From a virus: 64,000 bases of DNA. The notes below the pieces were generated by a model. It was not told where the DNA came from. It ran no database searches and worked only from the letters and a program-made list of their open reading frames with translations. The stretch spans positions 1 through 64,000 of the IMG/VR virus record IMGVR_UViG_3300008735_000002; one strand, 5' to 3'. Both the position numbers and the translations under genes were made by a program. The number at the start of each line of letters is the position of its first letter. Position 1 is the stretch's first letter. This document shows positions 41,014 through 49,811 of this stretch, piece after piece.

Positions 41014-44000
41014 TCATATACGAAGAAGCTTAATTTTTCTCATAGAAGTTTGATATCCGAAATCATTTTTCTTGATCTCAGCAACGCAAAGGCTGTACAA
41101 CGGTAGATCCGTCTCCCCATCCCAACCCCAACAGAACATTCTATAATTCTTACCATCGAGCCCTGTAGCTGTCACAAGCAGATAAGGACGCTTATTCTTC
41201 GTAAGCTTCGGCTTAACATCTGACACCAAGAACCAGTAGAGATCATGTCCCCTGGCATCGATTTCATCAATGCATCTGATTTCTTTTGAAGCAAGCCGTT
41301 CCTGCACGTCTTCGCTAATCAATGTCGAGGCGTTGAACGACCCAAAGTGCTTTACACTGTTTTCGACCATCTCTCGCCGGGACCACCCACCAATACCTGC
41401 TGTATCGAGCAGCGCTTCGTTGAAGTTATTACGGCCCCGATTAGGGTCACGCTTGGTCCACTTTTTAATGTCTGTGTTGTGGTTAATCAGTACTTCATGC
41501 ATGTGCTTGTAGCTTTCGAACATTTTATCCGAACCGACAACGTCCATCGATTTGAACGCACGAATGTTAATTAACGCTTCAAGCGCCCGCTTGTTGAACT
41601 TCGAATGCTTCCACTTACCGTCCTCATCCCAGAGCAAGTCTTCAATGGACTGATATGGCCTGTTCCTAACTAGCTCATCAATAGCAGCTTCACCGATCCC
41701 CTTACAAGAAAGCAGAGATGGCATAAACTTCTTGCCCTCAAGAATCGTCCACTTCTTAGTAGCGTAGTTGATATCAATGGGAACAACCCGATGACCAAGC
41801 GCCTTCACTTCTGCAAATGCTTTTGCGCGCTTCTTATCGTTACCAGACATAGCCTCCAAATAAGCGCAAAGCCACTCTTCCTCGAAATATGTCAGCAGCC
41901 ACGCGCAGTAGTACGAGTCAATAGCATAACAGACTGCATGAGATTTATTGAAGCCGTAACCAGCGAAAAACAAGATCTTTTCGTATAGGTCATCGGCCAA
42001 CTGGCGATCGACGCCATTCTTAACCGAGCCAGCAACAAACTGCTCCTTAATAGCTCTCGCTTTCGCGAGACTTTCCGCGGCTTCCGAAGCTTTTCGCTTC
42101 ATAATGCTACGACGGACAGTGTCTGTTTCTTCTTCCGGGAAACCCGCGACCACAGAACAGAGCTTCATGATCTGCTCCTGGAAGACGATTAGACCGTATG
42201 TCTCCTCCAGCACTTCCTTGATCAAGGGGTGACCGTAGTCAACAGCTTCAGGATTATTCTTTGCCTTAATATAGAGACGGTCAACTTTCGCAGTTAACGG
42301 TCCAGGGCGATAAATAGACGTCAGCGTTGCAATGTCAACAATACTCTTTGGCTTAGCTTTCTTAAAAAGATTTTGAGCGCCGCGTCCCGCCAACTGAAAA
42401 ATGCCAGCCCATCGACCAGAAGCATAAACATGTTCGTAGACATGTTGATCATCCATATCCAAAACTTTAGGGTTCATATTATTGTCAAACCACTCGTAAA
42501 CCTGCGAGAACGTGGGCTCTTCAATTCCTTCTCTCCGCTGGAGAATCAGCTCAATAGTTCGTTGGATAATACGAAGCGTTTCAAGACCGAGAAGATCGAA
42601 CTTGATCCACCCGAAGGTCTCAAGGTGCTTATAGTTCATGCCTTCGACCCATGGGGTCTGGAGCTCACCACGAGCTTTGATCAACGGCATCCTTTCCGCA
42701 ATATCCTCTGCGACAATACAACCCCCAGCATGACGACCAAGAGCCTTGTTCTGCTTGAACAAAACCTGAATCGGCGCAGCTACTTCTGGATGGGCTTCGA
42801 TAAACGCCCTGAATGTCTTTGAGTGAGCTAGGGCATCTTCGTAAAGTAAAACAAACAGATTTTTATCTGTCCCCTGCTTAAACACAGCACGCTTTACATC
42901 TTCTTCAACAGGAGCCAACGCCTTATTTACCTCGTTAAACGGGATACCATAAAAGCGAGAAATATCCTTGACAAGAGACTTTAACTTGAAAGTGTTGTAA
43001 TTCGAGATGGGAACAATATTTTCGTCACCCCACTTATCTTTCATCATATTGATAAGTAAATCACGATCACCTACGTCAGTATCGATATCGGGAGCACCCT
43101 CACGAGACGGATTCAGAAAACGGCCGAACATAAGATCGTATTCAAACGGATCAACGTCTGTTAACTTAAGAACATAAGCGACCAAGCTTCCGGCGGCAGA
43201 ACCGCGACCGGGACCGACAAGCATTGCTTTTTTTGCAATACCGATAATCGCAGCCATAGTCAAGAAATAACGAGAGAAATTCTTGTCTTTGATAATCTTT
43301 AGCTCGTACTTTAGCCTCTCAATGTACTTAGGGTCGTTCGCCAAACCGCGTTCGACAAGCCCCTTCTTACAAGCTTCAAGAAGCGCTTTATCATCTGTCT
43401 GTCCCTCGGGAACGACGTAAGATGGAAGCTTCATGGTACGATCAGGAATAATTTCACTGATTTCTTCATGCACAATCTGGTGCGGCCGCTCAATCGCTGC
43501 CTTCATAACCTCATCATTGTAGAAGTCCATGCCTTCAGTGCTTTCTAGATATGTATCCCATACCTGCTGGGCGTTCTTAGGATATAGCTCGCACTTAAGC
43601 TCTTCTTTCGACTGTGGAAGCTTTGACGGATCAAAATCACGGTAGTTCAGCCACCCAAGCTTCTTATAAAGCTCACGCTCGCGCCAATGTTCTGGGCGAG
43701 CATAATGAGAATCAGTCGTTACGACAAGCTTATCATTCAAACCGTTGTTGTTGGCAAATTCAATAATTGCACGATTAACGAGATGTTGAGCAGGAAGCTT
43801 ATTAAATTGAAGCTCAAGATGCACATCATCAATACCGACTGCATCGACCAGACCCTGGTACGCATTTCCAACACCAGTCATAACGCTATTTCGAAATGAC
43901 GGGTCATTCATGAGCTTATAACTCAAATCATCAAATTCTACCTGCTGAGCATGTCTAAACACCTCATAAGCAATCGGGCCACCGATACAAGCTGTTGAGA

Positions 44001-44634
44001 CCATCAAGTGGCCACCCTCAGCTGCTTCCCTTAGCATTTTATAATCGATTCGTGGGAAGCGATAGAAGCCCTCTCTGTAACCACGGCTGACAAGATGAAA
44101 TAAACGCTGAAGGCCTTCGCTTGTCTTGGGAAGAACAACTAGATGATGGCGGCGCTTGATCGGATCATAGAATTTTGATGACTTCGTTTCCTCTTCATTT
44201 TCGATAGTCAACCCTGCTTCTTCTTTTCCAATATCGATAATCTCATCATCACCATCCACAACAGCAGTCAGCGGGGTCGCAATCGCTTCACGACGAGTCC
44301 GAAGATCGAATAGAGCTTCTTTATCACCCTTCTTCGCAGCTTGACGAATCTCATAGTCTAATTGCCATGCATCCAAATCTGGGTGCACATACATCTCACA
44401 ACCGGGAACAAACCTAAATTTTCCTCCCCGCTTTTGAACTTTTTCAGCATGCAAAAAAGCATGACCAAAAGAATTCATGTGACCATGATTCGTGAGGCAC
44501 CAACCATCCATACCATTTTCAATAACAAAATCTATATGTTCTTGAGGGTAGCCAAGGCCATCGAATGTGCTAAACCCATCATGTGAATGAAGGGAAATAA
44601 ACTTACTGGGTGGAGCAAGTGAGGTCTTTCGCAT
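41014..44634 (-). CDS. dnaE: DNA polymerase III alpha subunit (family C)
   Basis: The 1206-residue protein is the replicative polymerase. It starts with a PHP domain (FISLHSHDGFSTFDGL, LTNHGHMNSFGHA) whose metal ligands look intact. The palm has GPGRGSAAGSLVAYVL and the catalytic GAPDIDTDVGDRD; RHAGGCIVAED and GYGFNKSHAVCYAIDSYY are further family marks. A C-terminal OB-like part follows. It probably proofreads with the DnaQ-type exonuclease at 59.7 kb, or by PHP. Phages more often carry family A or B polymerases. Confidence 0.97.
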   Translation of the reverse strand: MRKTSLAPPSKFISLHSHDGFSTFDGLGYPQEHIDFVIENGMDGWCLTNHGHMNSFGHAFLHAEKVQKRGGKFRFVPGCEMYVHPDLDAWQLDYEIRQAAKKGDKEALFDLRTRREAIATPLTAVVDGDDEIIDIGKEEAGLTIENEEETKSSKFYDPIKRRHHLVVLPKTSEGLQRLFHLVSRGYREGFYRFPRIDYKMLREAAEGGHLMVSTACIGGPIAYEVFRHAQQVEFDDLSYKLMNDPSFRNSVMTGVGNAYQGLVDAVGIDDVHLELQFNKLPAQHLVNRAIIEFANNNGLNDKLVVTTDSHYARPEHWRERELYKKLGWLNYRDFDPSKLPQSKEELKCELYPKNAQQVWDTYLESTEGMDFYNDEVMKAAIERPHQIVHEEISEIIPDRTMKLPSYVVPEGQTDDKALLEACKKGLVERGLANDPKYIERLKYELKIIKDKNFSRYFLTMAAIIGIAKKAMLVGPGRGSAAGSLVAYVLKLTDVDPFEYDLMFGRFLNPSREGAPDIDTDVGDRDLLINMMKDKWGDENIVPISNYNTFKLKSLVKDISRFYGIPFNEVNKALAPVEEDVKRAVFKQGTDKNLFVLLYEDALAHSKTFRAFIEAHPEVAAPIQVLFKQNKALGRHAGGCIVAEDIAERMPLIKARGELQTPWVEGMNYKHLETFGWIKFDLLGLETLRIIQRTIELILQRREGIEEPTFSQVYEWFDNNMNPKVLDMDDQHVYEHVYASGRWAGIFQLAGRGAQNLFKKAKPKSIVDIATLTSIYRPGPLTAKVDRLYIKAKNNPEAVDYGHPLIKEVLEETYGLIVFQEQIMKLCSVVAGFPEEETDTVRRSIMKRKASEAAESLAKARAIKEQFVAGSVKNGVDRQLADDLYEKILFFAGYGFNKSHAVCYAIDSYYCAWLLTYFEEEWLCAYLEAMSGNDKKRAKAFAEVKALGHRVVPIDINYATKKWTILEGKKFMPSLLSCKGIGEAAIDELVRNRPYQSIEDLLWDEDGKWKHSKFNKRALEALINIRAFKSMDVVGSDKMFESYKHMHEVLINHNTDIKKWTKRDPNRGRNNFNEALLDTAGIGGWSRREMVENSVKHFGSFNASTLISEDVQERLASKEIRCIDEIDARGHDLYWFLVSDVKPKLTKNKRPYLLVTATGLDGKNYRMFCWGWDGETDLPLYSLCVAEIKKNDFGYQTSMRKIKLLRI

Positions 44635-44656
44635 AGAGTCTCCAGATTAGTTTATT

Positions 44657-44872
44657 CTAAAGGAAATCTGGAATATTTTCAGGATGGGTGGGCATTTTCT
44701 GTAAAGAAAGTGTTTCTACGTAGACTATTGTATTTGATATTAAAAGGGCAGTTGTTTCATGGTCTACAGAAATAACCAGACCAGAATCGCCAGGGGTCAA
44801 CACATAGCTTCGCATCTCATCATCTATGCCTACATGCGAATCCATTATCACAGCAATATCACCCGGTAACAT
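44657..44872 (-). CDS. Small SH3/KOW-like protein
   Basis: The 71-residue protein begins MLPGDIAVIMDSHVG and contains LTPGDSGLVISVD and TIVYVETLSL, the repeated G-D and strand pattern of small beta barrels. It overlaps the J-domain gene by 14 bases. Function unknown. Confidence 0.6.
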   Translation of the reverse strand: MLPGDIAVIMDSHVGIDDEMRSYVLTPGDSGLVISVDHETTALLISNTIVYVETLSLQKMPTHPENIPDFL

Positions 44873-45581
44873 TTAGCTTTTCTCTTTCAGAAATTAACGC
44901 GATTAGATCTTCCTTAGAAAAAGTATACCCTCTTTGCTTCAAGACACGATCAAGCATATGGACGCGGACTCCGGGGAGACCTAACGATTCTCCCCAAGTC
45001 CACTCGACAGTATTTTCTATAGTCGCGATATCATACTTTATCTTTCTTACACGCGTTTCAAGCAAGGGGATCAATGCTCGATCCTCTAAACCAGAATCCA
45101 ATTTAAGCTCAACTGCGGCGCCGACGAGGTCTTCAAAATTTCCAGATTCAAGAGCTGTACTAGCCCTAAGAAAAATCTTCTGTAATTCTTCTCTCATACC
45201 TTCATCGCTTACTCGATCAGGATGGGTCATCAACGCAATCTTTTTGAATAATTTTTTTGCCCACTCTGGTATCTCTTGTTTTGTATCTTCGGATTGACCG
45301 ATTTCATCTTCAACTTCTTCGAATCCGTCTTGCGTCTTCGTATATTCTTGAAATTTCTTAGCTAGATCAATCTCAAGCGAATCGGGGGCTGGTGGGGTTT
45401 TGTCTTCAATTTGTGAAAAAAACTCTTCAGCTTTCGTAGTAAAAAAATCTAAATCTTTAGAATACTCGTGTTGATAATCGTCAAATAATTCAGAAATCTC
45501 AAAATAATAATGTTGCAACATCTGTAGCTCAGATTGCAATATTCGAATTTTTCGGCGAGTTATTCTTGAAGGCACGTGCAT
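44859..45581 (-). CDS. J-domain protein
   Basis: The 240-residue protein has a J-domain near residues 100-150: WAKKLFKKIALMTHPDRVSD, with the essential HPD tripeptide, then helix III (ELQKIFLRASTAL). J-proteins stimulate DnaK ATPase, so this may redirect the host chaperone to phage assembly or replication. The N-terminal 95 residues are a coiled coil and an acidic linker; the C-terminal 70 residues are an unrecognised domain. No DnaK gene is present here. Confidence 0.82.
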   Translation of the reverse strand: MHVPSRITRRKIRILQSELQMLQHYYFEISELFDDYQHEYSKDLDFFTTKAEEFFSQIEDKTPPAPDSLEIDLAKKFQEYTKTQDGFEEVEDEIGQSEDTKQEIPEWAKKLFKKIALMTHPDRVSDEGMREELQKIFLRASTALESGNFEDLVGAAVELKLDSGLEDRALIPLLETRVRKIKYDIATIENTVEWTWGESLGLPGVRVHMLDRVLKQRGYTFSKEDLIALISEREKLNVTG

Positions 45582-45592
45582 AGTGTTACTAA

Positions 45593-45979
45593 CTATGCAT
45601 TAAGACGCTCACAAATAATCCCATGTTTCTTTACATAGGCATCAAAAAATTCCTTATGATCCACGCCAGCCAAAACAACAATCGCCAAAAAATAATTGAA
45701 CGCATCAATCATTTCTTCTAAAAATTCCTCACGATCGAATTCTGGCACACCGTAAGTCGCTTCACGATGATTCTTCCAATTCTTTAAGTGAAGTAAGGCC
45801 TCAAACAGTTCTTCCATTCCCCGGAATGCAAATTCCCGAATAGCCTGTTGGTTCTTTTTCTTGCTAAGATCCACTGGCCAGGGAGGATACGCATCAGGAA
45901 TGCGCTCGTTGATTAAGCTCATGAATTCTTCTCGTAATGAGAATACTTCTTCCAGCTTATTGTTCGACAACTTCTTCAT
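45593..45979 (-). CDS. All-alpha dCTPase/dUTPase-like pyrophosphatase
   Basis: The protein has 128 residues from the ATG at 45979. FAFRGMEELFEALLHLKNW and REEFLEEMIDAFNYFLAIVVLAG form the E-x-x-E and E-x-x-D metal sites of all-alpha NTP pyrophosphatases (MazG/dimeric dUTPase), and the end DHKEFFDAYVKKH is close to the end of T4 gp56 dCTPase. It would remove dCTP and/or dUTP from the pool, needed if the phage replaces cytosine. The exact nucleotide is inferred. Confidence 0.8.
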   Translation of the reverse strand: MKKLSNNKLEEVFSLREEFMSLINERIPDAYPPWPVDLSKKKNQQAIREFAFRGMEELFEALLHLKNWKNHREATYGVPEFDREEFLEEMIDAFNYFLAIVVLAGVDHKEFFDAYVKKHGIICERLNA

Positions 45980-46247
45980 CCGTTGCGTTCGTAATATTCT
46001 CGTTAACCTCAGCCAACATACGCTCAAGATTATTATTAAAATTTTCCGCGTACTGGGGGTGAACTTCTATTTTGCCATCATTCGCATTAATCGTAAAACT
46101 CACTGCTCGAAAATGATCAATGATATCAGTCCCTGTAAGAATGGCAAGCTGTAGTAGTTGCGCGACATGACCGATCGCATTGTCGGATAGATTGTGAACG
46201 ACCCCGGTAACATCCAGGTCATCTGATACTTCAGAAGTAATTTCCAT
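45957..46247 (-). CDS. Protein of unknown function
   Basis: The 96-residue protein begins MEITSEVSDDLDVTG; it is acidic, with an alpha-beta composition (AVSFTINANDGKIEV). It overlaps the dCTPase-like gene by 23 bases. AAGGAG lies nine bases before the ATG. Not recognised. Confidence 0.6.
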   Translation of the reverse strand: MEITSEVSDDLDVTGVVHNLSDNAIGHVAQLLQLAILTGTDIIDHFRAVSFTINANDGKIEVHPQYAENFNNNLERMLAEVNENITNATDEEVVEQ

Positions 46248-46277
46248 TTTCTTTCTCCTTGTAGAAATTCATTAAGC

Positions 46278-46283
46278 ATTATA
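46278..46283 (-). promoter_or_regulatory. Candidate -10 box
   Basis: A TATAAT preceded by GAAC lies about 30 bases before the ATG at 46247. TGTACA 17-18 bases further upstream is a weak -35 match. Confidence 0.4.
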
Positions 46284-46314
46284 GTTCTATGAACGCTAGG
46301 TGTACACTAAAAAA

Positions 46315-46743
46315 TCAGCCATACTCTTTAGTCAATAAAAAACCATAATAATCATTAAGAGCATGATCTTCAGGGTAAGTGCTCTTCCACTTTCCCTTTA
46401 TAAAAATTTCATAGGTGTCATCGGCATATTTCCCGCAACCATAAAGCTCTGCGGCTCTATCCCATTTTTTAGTTACAAATTCCTCGCTAAATCTTTTAAG
46501 CGTCTTTGCGCGGCGATTTGCTAGCCCAAGAGGTCGGATCAAATTCTTCAAATCATTTTCATCACACTCAACCAGGGATTCCGGATTTGGGAACTTTTCG
46601 AAAAATTCCGCTATGATGGGTTCCACTTGTTTACGAGATGTTTGATTCAAAAGTAAACAGACAATGAGTATCTTCCACCCGTCAGGCCAGAACCGCTCTT
46701 GTAATAAATCATACGGAGACTCGGGAGGGATCCATGTTACCAT
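46315..46743 (-). CDS. MBD4-like HhH-GPD DNA glycosylase
   Basis: The 142-residue protein has the compact HhH-GPD fold: WKILIVCLLLNQTSRKQV, LIRPLGLANRRAKTLKRFS, the hairpin ELYGCGKYADDTYEIF and YPEDHALNDYY with catalytic Asp126. This spacing (L-L-N-x-T-S, G-K-Y-x-x-D-x-Y, P-E-D-H-x-L) is that of MBD4, which removes T, U or 5-hydroxymethyl-U opposite G. In a hydroxymethylcytosine phage it would repair deaminated bases; this role is inferred. It lacks the iron-sulfur cluster cysteines of endonuclease III. Confidence 0.82.
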   Translation of the reverse strand: MVTWIPPESPYDLLQERFWPDGWKILIVCLLLNQTSRKQVEPIIAEFFEKFPNPESLVECDENDLKNLIRPLGLANRRAKTLKRFSEEFVTKKWDRAAELYGCGKYADDTYEIFIKGKWKSTYPEDHALNDYYGFLLTKEYG

Positions 46744-46771
46744 ATGTTATGATAACAGTTTTCTCTGTTTT

Positions 46772-47092
46772 TTACAGATAATTCATAGCCCAAGCAAAGG
46801 CAGCCATAGCAAATTGGACCACTGCAAAAACAGTGACTGCCTTCGTCTTAAAAACCTTGAGGTCTTCCACTTCTCTGACCATTGTGCTCAGCTGCGTTGG
46901 GGACGCCACTTCGTCGATCTTCTCTTTCCAAGCCTTGAGATCATCAACACGATCTTCTCTTTCACGCATTCTAGCAATTTCTTGCTTAAGCTCTTGAATT
47001 TCGGAATTTAGTGCCGTAATACTGGTAGCTAGCGTCTCGAGCTCTTTAAGGACTAATCGCGAGTATTCACTCCATCCACTATCTTCAGGCAT
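46772..47092 (-). CDS. Coiled-coil protein with C-terminal membrane anchor
   Basis: The protein has 106 residues from the ATG at 47092 (MPEDSGWSEYSRLVL). Residues 10-55 are a strong heptad coiled coil (ELETLATSITALNSEIQEL) and the end is a hydrophobic segment (AVTVFAVVQFAMAAFAWAM). Such small anchored coiled-coil proteins are frequent in phages; function unknown. Confidence 0.66.
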   Translation of the reverse strand: MPEDSGWSEYSRLVLKELETLATSITALNSEIQELKQEIARMREREDRVDDLKAWKEKIDEVASPTQLSTMVREVEDLKVFKTKAVTVFAVVQFAMAAFAWAMNYL

Positions 47093-47093
47093 A

Positions 47094-47348
47094 TCATTCT
47101 CCAGTTGGTTCGATTTCAGGAACAGATAAAAGCTCACCAAGAATATGCTCTACCTTTTCCTTACACCACTCTGGAGTTGCAGATGAATCGGGCTTACTTA
47201 AGTGTTCATGCATGTTCTGTAATTCACAAACCACAAAATCCCTCACTTCAAATCCAACTTTCCATTCAGCAGAGTTGCTACATAATTTATCTCTTAAACT
47301 ACGAAGCTTCGCCACCCTAACTTGAAAACAATCAGAATCACTAGACAT
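47094..47348 (-). CDS. Small protein of unknown function
   Basis: The 84-residue helical protein has four Cys scattered through it (SDCFQV, KLCSNS, VVCELQ, EWCKEK). It ends one base before the ATG of the membrane-anchored gene. Not recognised. Confidence 0.58.
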   Translation of the reverse strand: MSSDSDCFQVRVAKLRSLRDKLCSNSAEWKVGFEVRDFVVCELQNMHEHLSKPDSSATPEWCKEKVEHILGELLSVPEIEPTGE

Positions 47349-47406
47349 ACAGGCACCCCAAACAAACGCTAAGCAGAATGTGCATTTTTAATTATGCATT
47401 TATCCG

Positions 47407-47862
47407 CTATTTTCTCGATGTACCCTCTAAAATACGCTGTTTAATTTCAGTTGTGCTTATGCCGCCTGTGTAGGGAATATAGACAAGCACCATCCCGTTT
47501 TTTTCAATCCATTCTTGTGTAAATTGCATTTGAGAATAATAGTCTTTTTTTGCCCAATCATCACCAATCGCGATGATGTGCGGATTAACTTTCATGATTG
47601 TCTGCTTGCTGTCTTCCCCAGACAAATTGGGAACAACTGCTGATACATACTCGCAATTTAATAGCGACTTTTCTCTTTCTTCGTACGTCATGATAGGGGG
47701 TGAGCCCTTAAACTTGGCGATAAAACCATCTAGATTAAGCGCCACAATAACTTCATCTGCGAGATGACTACATTGTCTCAAAAAATTAATGTGTCCATAA
47801 TGGAATAAATCGAATGTTCCACCCGTGTACAACACTCTTTTTTTCGCTGGCTCATCACTCAT
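47407..47862 (-). CDS. Nucleotidyltransferase, TagD/RfaE type
   Basis: The protein has 151 residues from the ATG at 47862, which overlaps the previous stop as ATGA. VLYTGGTFDLFHYGHINFL contains the H-x-G-H catalytic motif and GGISTTEIKQRIL the I-S-T-T motif of glycerol-phosphate cytidylyltransferase and RfaE-type enzymes. It activates a phosphorylated alcohol or sugar as a CDP- or ADP-derivative. With the neighbouring glycosyltransferase-like gene it may modify a surface or DNA component. Confidence 0.88.
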   Translation of the reverse strand: MSDEPAKKRVLYTGGTFDLFHYGHINFLRQCSHLADEVIVALNLDGFIAKFKGSPPIMTYEEREKSLLNCEYVSAVVPNLSGEDSKQTIMKVNPHIIAIGDDWAKKDYYSQMQFTQEWIEKNGMVLVYIPYTGGISTTEIKQRILEGTSRK

Positions 47863-48620
47863 CTTACCACCGTATATTTGAAACAGAACGCAACCATTTC
47901 TGAGAGTGGTTTGTTGGGTCGACACAGCATTCGAAACCACTCGCCAGTGACTGCCTCTCCATAACACCTGGTAACGCCAAGTGCCGATGCTATTTCTTTT
48001 TCGTGATCGTGTTGGCTACATATCTCATGAAAATTCTTGCCTGTGCTCAACCAAACCATCTCGTTCATAGGTTGGTTTCGTCGCAGCTGTTTCTCGCCAT
48101 GCTGTAATCGAGCTGGGCCCACGGGACATTGGTGTTGGTGCGTCTCAATAATCGCAATCGAATCGCTTAATCCTGATAACGTATCGCTTGCAGGAAAATC
48201 ATCGAACGTTACATCGGACCGCATTCGAACATAAATGCCGTCCGTGGTTGCGGGAGGGTATTGATCAACTACCCTTTTTATTTTATAGTATTGACAACTT
48301 AGATTCGTTTTCGAAGATGTAAAAGGAGTGGCCTTGTCGACCTTCGGCTCTACCTCTCCAAGTACTGAAACTGCTCCAAGCGACAGAAAAAAAGCATCAA
48401 TATTCTTAAGGCTGACATCTTCTTTTGAAAGCTCATAATCCTCAGCACGAATTTCATTTGGAAAGAATCGCGTTGAACGCTCTATAGAGTCCCAAAATGA
48501 ATACCGAACATGGATCGAACAATCAGGTAATTGATTTTTTATTGTTTCGAAAACCTTGGGCGTCGTAACGAATAGAGTTCGTACATCACCCGAATAATAC
48601 AAAAATATTTCTTCAGACAT
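47859..48620 (-). CDS. Glycosyltransferase-like protein
   Basis: The 253-residue protein begins EEIFLYYSGDVRTLF and contains SCQYYKIKRVVDQYPP and GIYVRMRSDVTFDDFP; the R-x-R-S-D-x-x-F pattern occurs in uncharacterised glycan glycosyltransferases. It is coupled to the cytidylyltransferase gene (ATGA) and has a CATACTTAG promoter candidate in front. The activity is tentative. Confidence 0.6.
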   Translation of the reverse strand: MSEEIFLYYSGDVRTLFVTTPKVFETIKNQLPDCSIHVRYSFWDSIERSTRFFPNEIRAEDYELSKEDVSLKNIDAFFLSLGAVSVLGEVEPKVDKATPFTSSKTNLSCQYYKIKRVVDQYPPATTDGIYVRMRSDVTFDDFPASDTLSGLSDSIAIIETHQHQCPVGPARLQHGEKQLRRNQPMNEMVWLSTGKNFHEICSQHDHEKEIASALGVTRCYGEAVTGEWFRMLCRPNKPLSEMVAFCFKYTVVR

Positions 48621-48650
48621 ATCAGTATTTCTCCAGAGTGTGAAGCTTTA

Positions 48651-48659
48651 CTAAGTATG
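48651..48659 (-). promoter_or_regulatory. Candidate -10-type promoter CATACTTAG
   Basis: CATACTTAG ends 31 bases before the ATG at 48620, in the 40-base gap after thyX. It matches the series seen before virion-type genes. Confidence 0.38.
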
Positions 48660-48660
48660 T

Positions 48661-49368
48661 CTACGTCATTTTACGTTCTCGATAAGCCGATATTGTTTCA
48701 GGCCAGATTTCTTCGGCAATTTGTAAGCACGCTTTAGCTAGCTGCTGTATCTCCCACTGGGCACTTTCATGCAAACGCAGCTCGATAAATTTTAATAAAT
48801 TATTGAGATTAACGGTTCCGTAATACTCTGTATATAAACTTTGCGGAAGCACAGCACGAGCCTGTTCACGACACACTCCGGAAGACATTAGTCTATGGTA
48901 AAGAGTAAGACATGTCTTGTTATGCGTCCTGACCACGCTTGACGCAGAAGTGCCATAATCGGGATCGCTTAAATCAGGGATCATCACAGGATCAATTTTC
49001 TTATTTAAATTAGAGGCTTGACGATTGGACTTGTGCTGTGTTCTAAACTCTTGAGGTTCATAAAAGCGAATGTCTACGTCAGTGTATCTTCGAGATATCT
49101 CATTATAAGACCAAGTTCTATGACGATGGTGCTGGCTACGCACAAAGAGAGGTACAGTAAAGCGAAAAGTGATAACGTTGTGCTCAAGCGTTGACGTATG
49201 CTTGTGATTGATGAGATAACGAATAAGCTTCTTATCTTTTCCATCTAACTCTTCCCTAACTTTTCCAAAAGAAACCCTAGCGCTGTTCACCACTGTTAAA
49301 TCGGATCCCATATGCTCCACGTATTCGACTGCGCCAATGGCGTCATCATAAAGTTCGATTCTTTTCAC
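48661..49368 (-). CDS. thyX: Flavin-dependent thymidylate synthase ThyX
   Basis: The 235-residue enzyme makes dTMP from dUMP with FAD and NADPH. The signature RHRTWSYNEISRRY is at residues 82-95; HTSTLEHNVITFRF and QARAVLPQSLYTEYY with the C-terminal helix complete the family pattern. The start is GTG 49368, right after the thioesterase TGA, with GGAG upstream. Its presence means the ThyA homologue at 40 kb need not make thymidylate. Confidence 0.96.
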   Translation of the reverse strand: MKRIELYDDAIGAVEYVEHMGSDLTVVNSARVSFGKVREELDGKDKKLIRYLINHKHTSTLEHNVITFRFTVPLFVRSQHHRHRTWSYNEISRRYTDVDIRFYEPQEFRTQHKSNRQASNLNKKIDPVMIPDLSDPDYGTSASSVVRTHNKTCLTLYHRLMSSGVCREQARAVLPQSLYTEYYGTVNLNNLLKFIELRLHESAQWEIQQLAKACLQIAEEIWPETISAYRERKMT

Positions 49369-49800
49369 TCAGTACTCCATGTCTTTTCGAATTTCTTCTT
49401 CGCTCTTCGTTCTTTTATCTTGGTACTCTTTCTTTATATTGATAATTGGAACGGGTTCACCGTCACCATCTATTCTTACAAACGTCATTTCAACTTCACA
49501 TACCGGGCGTTGAGAACCGTTCACAACGCTGTGTCGTCTGGCTTGAAGCGCCACTGTGATAGAAGAGCTCCCAATTTTGACAACATCACCGTACACCTTT
49601 ATAATCTGACCTGGGCGGACTGGACGCTGAAACACTACTTGCGAAATGCATTTAGTCACCATCCTTGGAGAACCACACACTTGAGCAGTAAATGCAGCGC
49701 CGGCTTCGTCCAGCCAAGAGAGCATAACACCCCCAAAGAGATTACCATGCACCCCGATATTCTGTCCTTTGCAAATATGAGTAGAGATTAATTGCATCAT
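49369..49800 (-). CDS. Hotdog-fold acyl-CoA thioesterase
   Basis: The 143-residue protein shows GVHGNLFGGVMLSWLDEAGAA, the N/G-x-x-x-G-G-x-x-x-x-W-x-D motif of YciA/BACH thioesterases with the catalytic Asp, and later SQVVFQRPVRPGQIIKVYG. It hydrolyses acyl-CoA. Why a phage carries it is unknown; changing host membrane lipid supply is one guess. Two ATGs stand together at 49800 and 49797. Confidence 0.85.
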   Translation of the reverse strand: MMQLISTHICKGQNIGVHGNLFGGVMLSWLDEAGAAFTAQVCGSPRMVTKCISQVVFQRPVRPGQIIKVYGDVVKIGSSSITVALQARRHSVVNGSQRPVCEVEMTFVRIDGDGEPVPIINIKKEYQDKRTKSEEEIRKDMEY

Positions 49801-49811
49801 TTTATTTTTCT

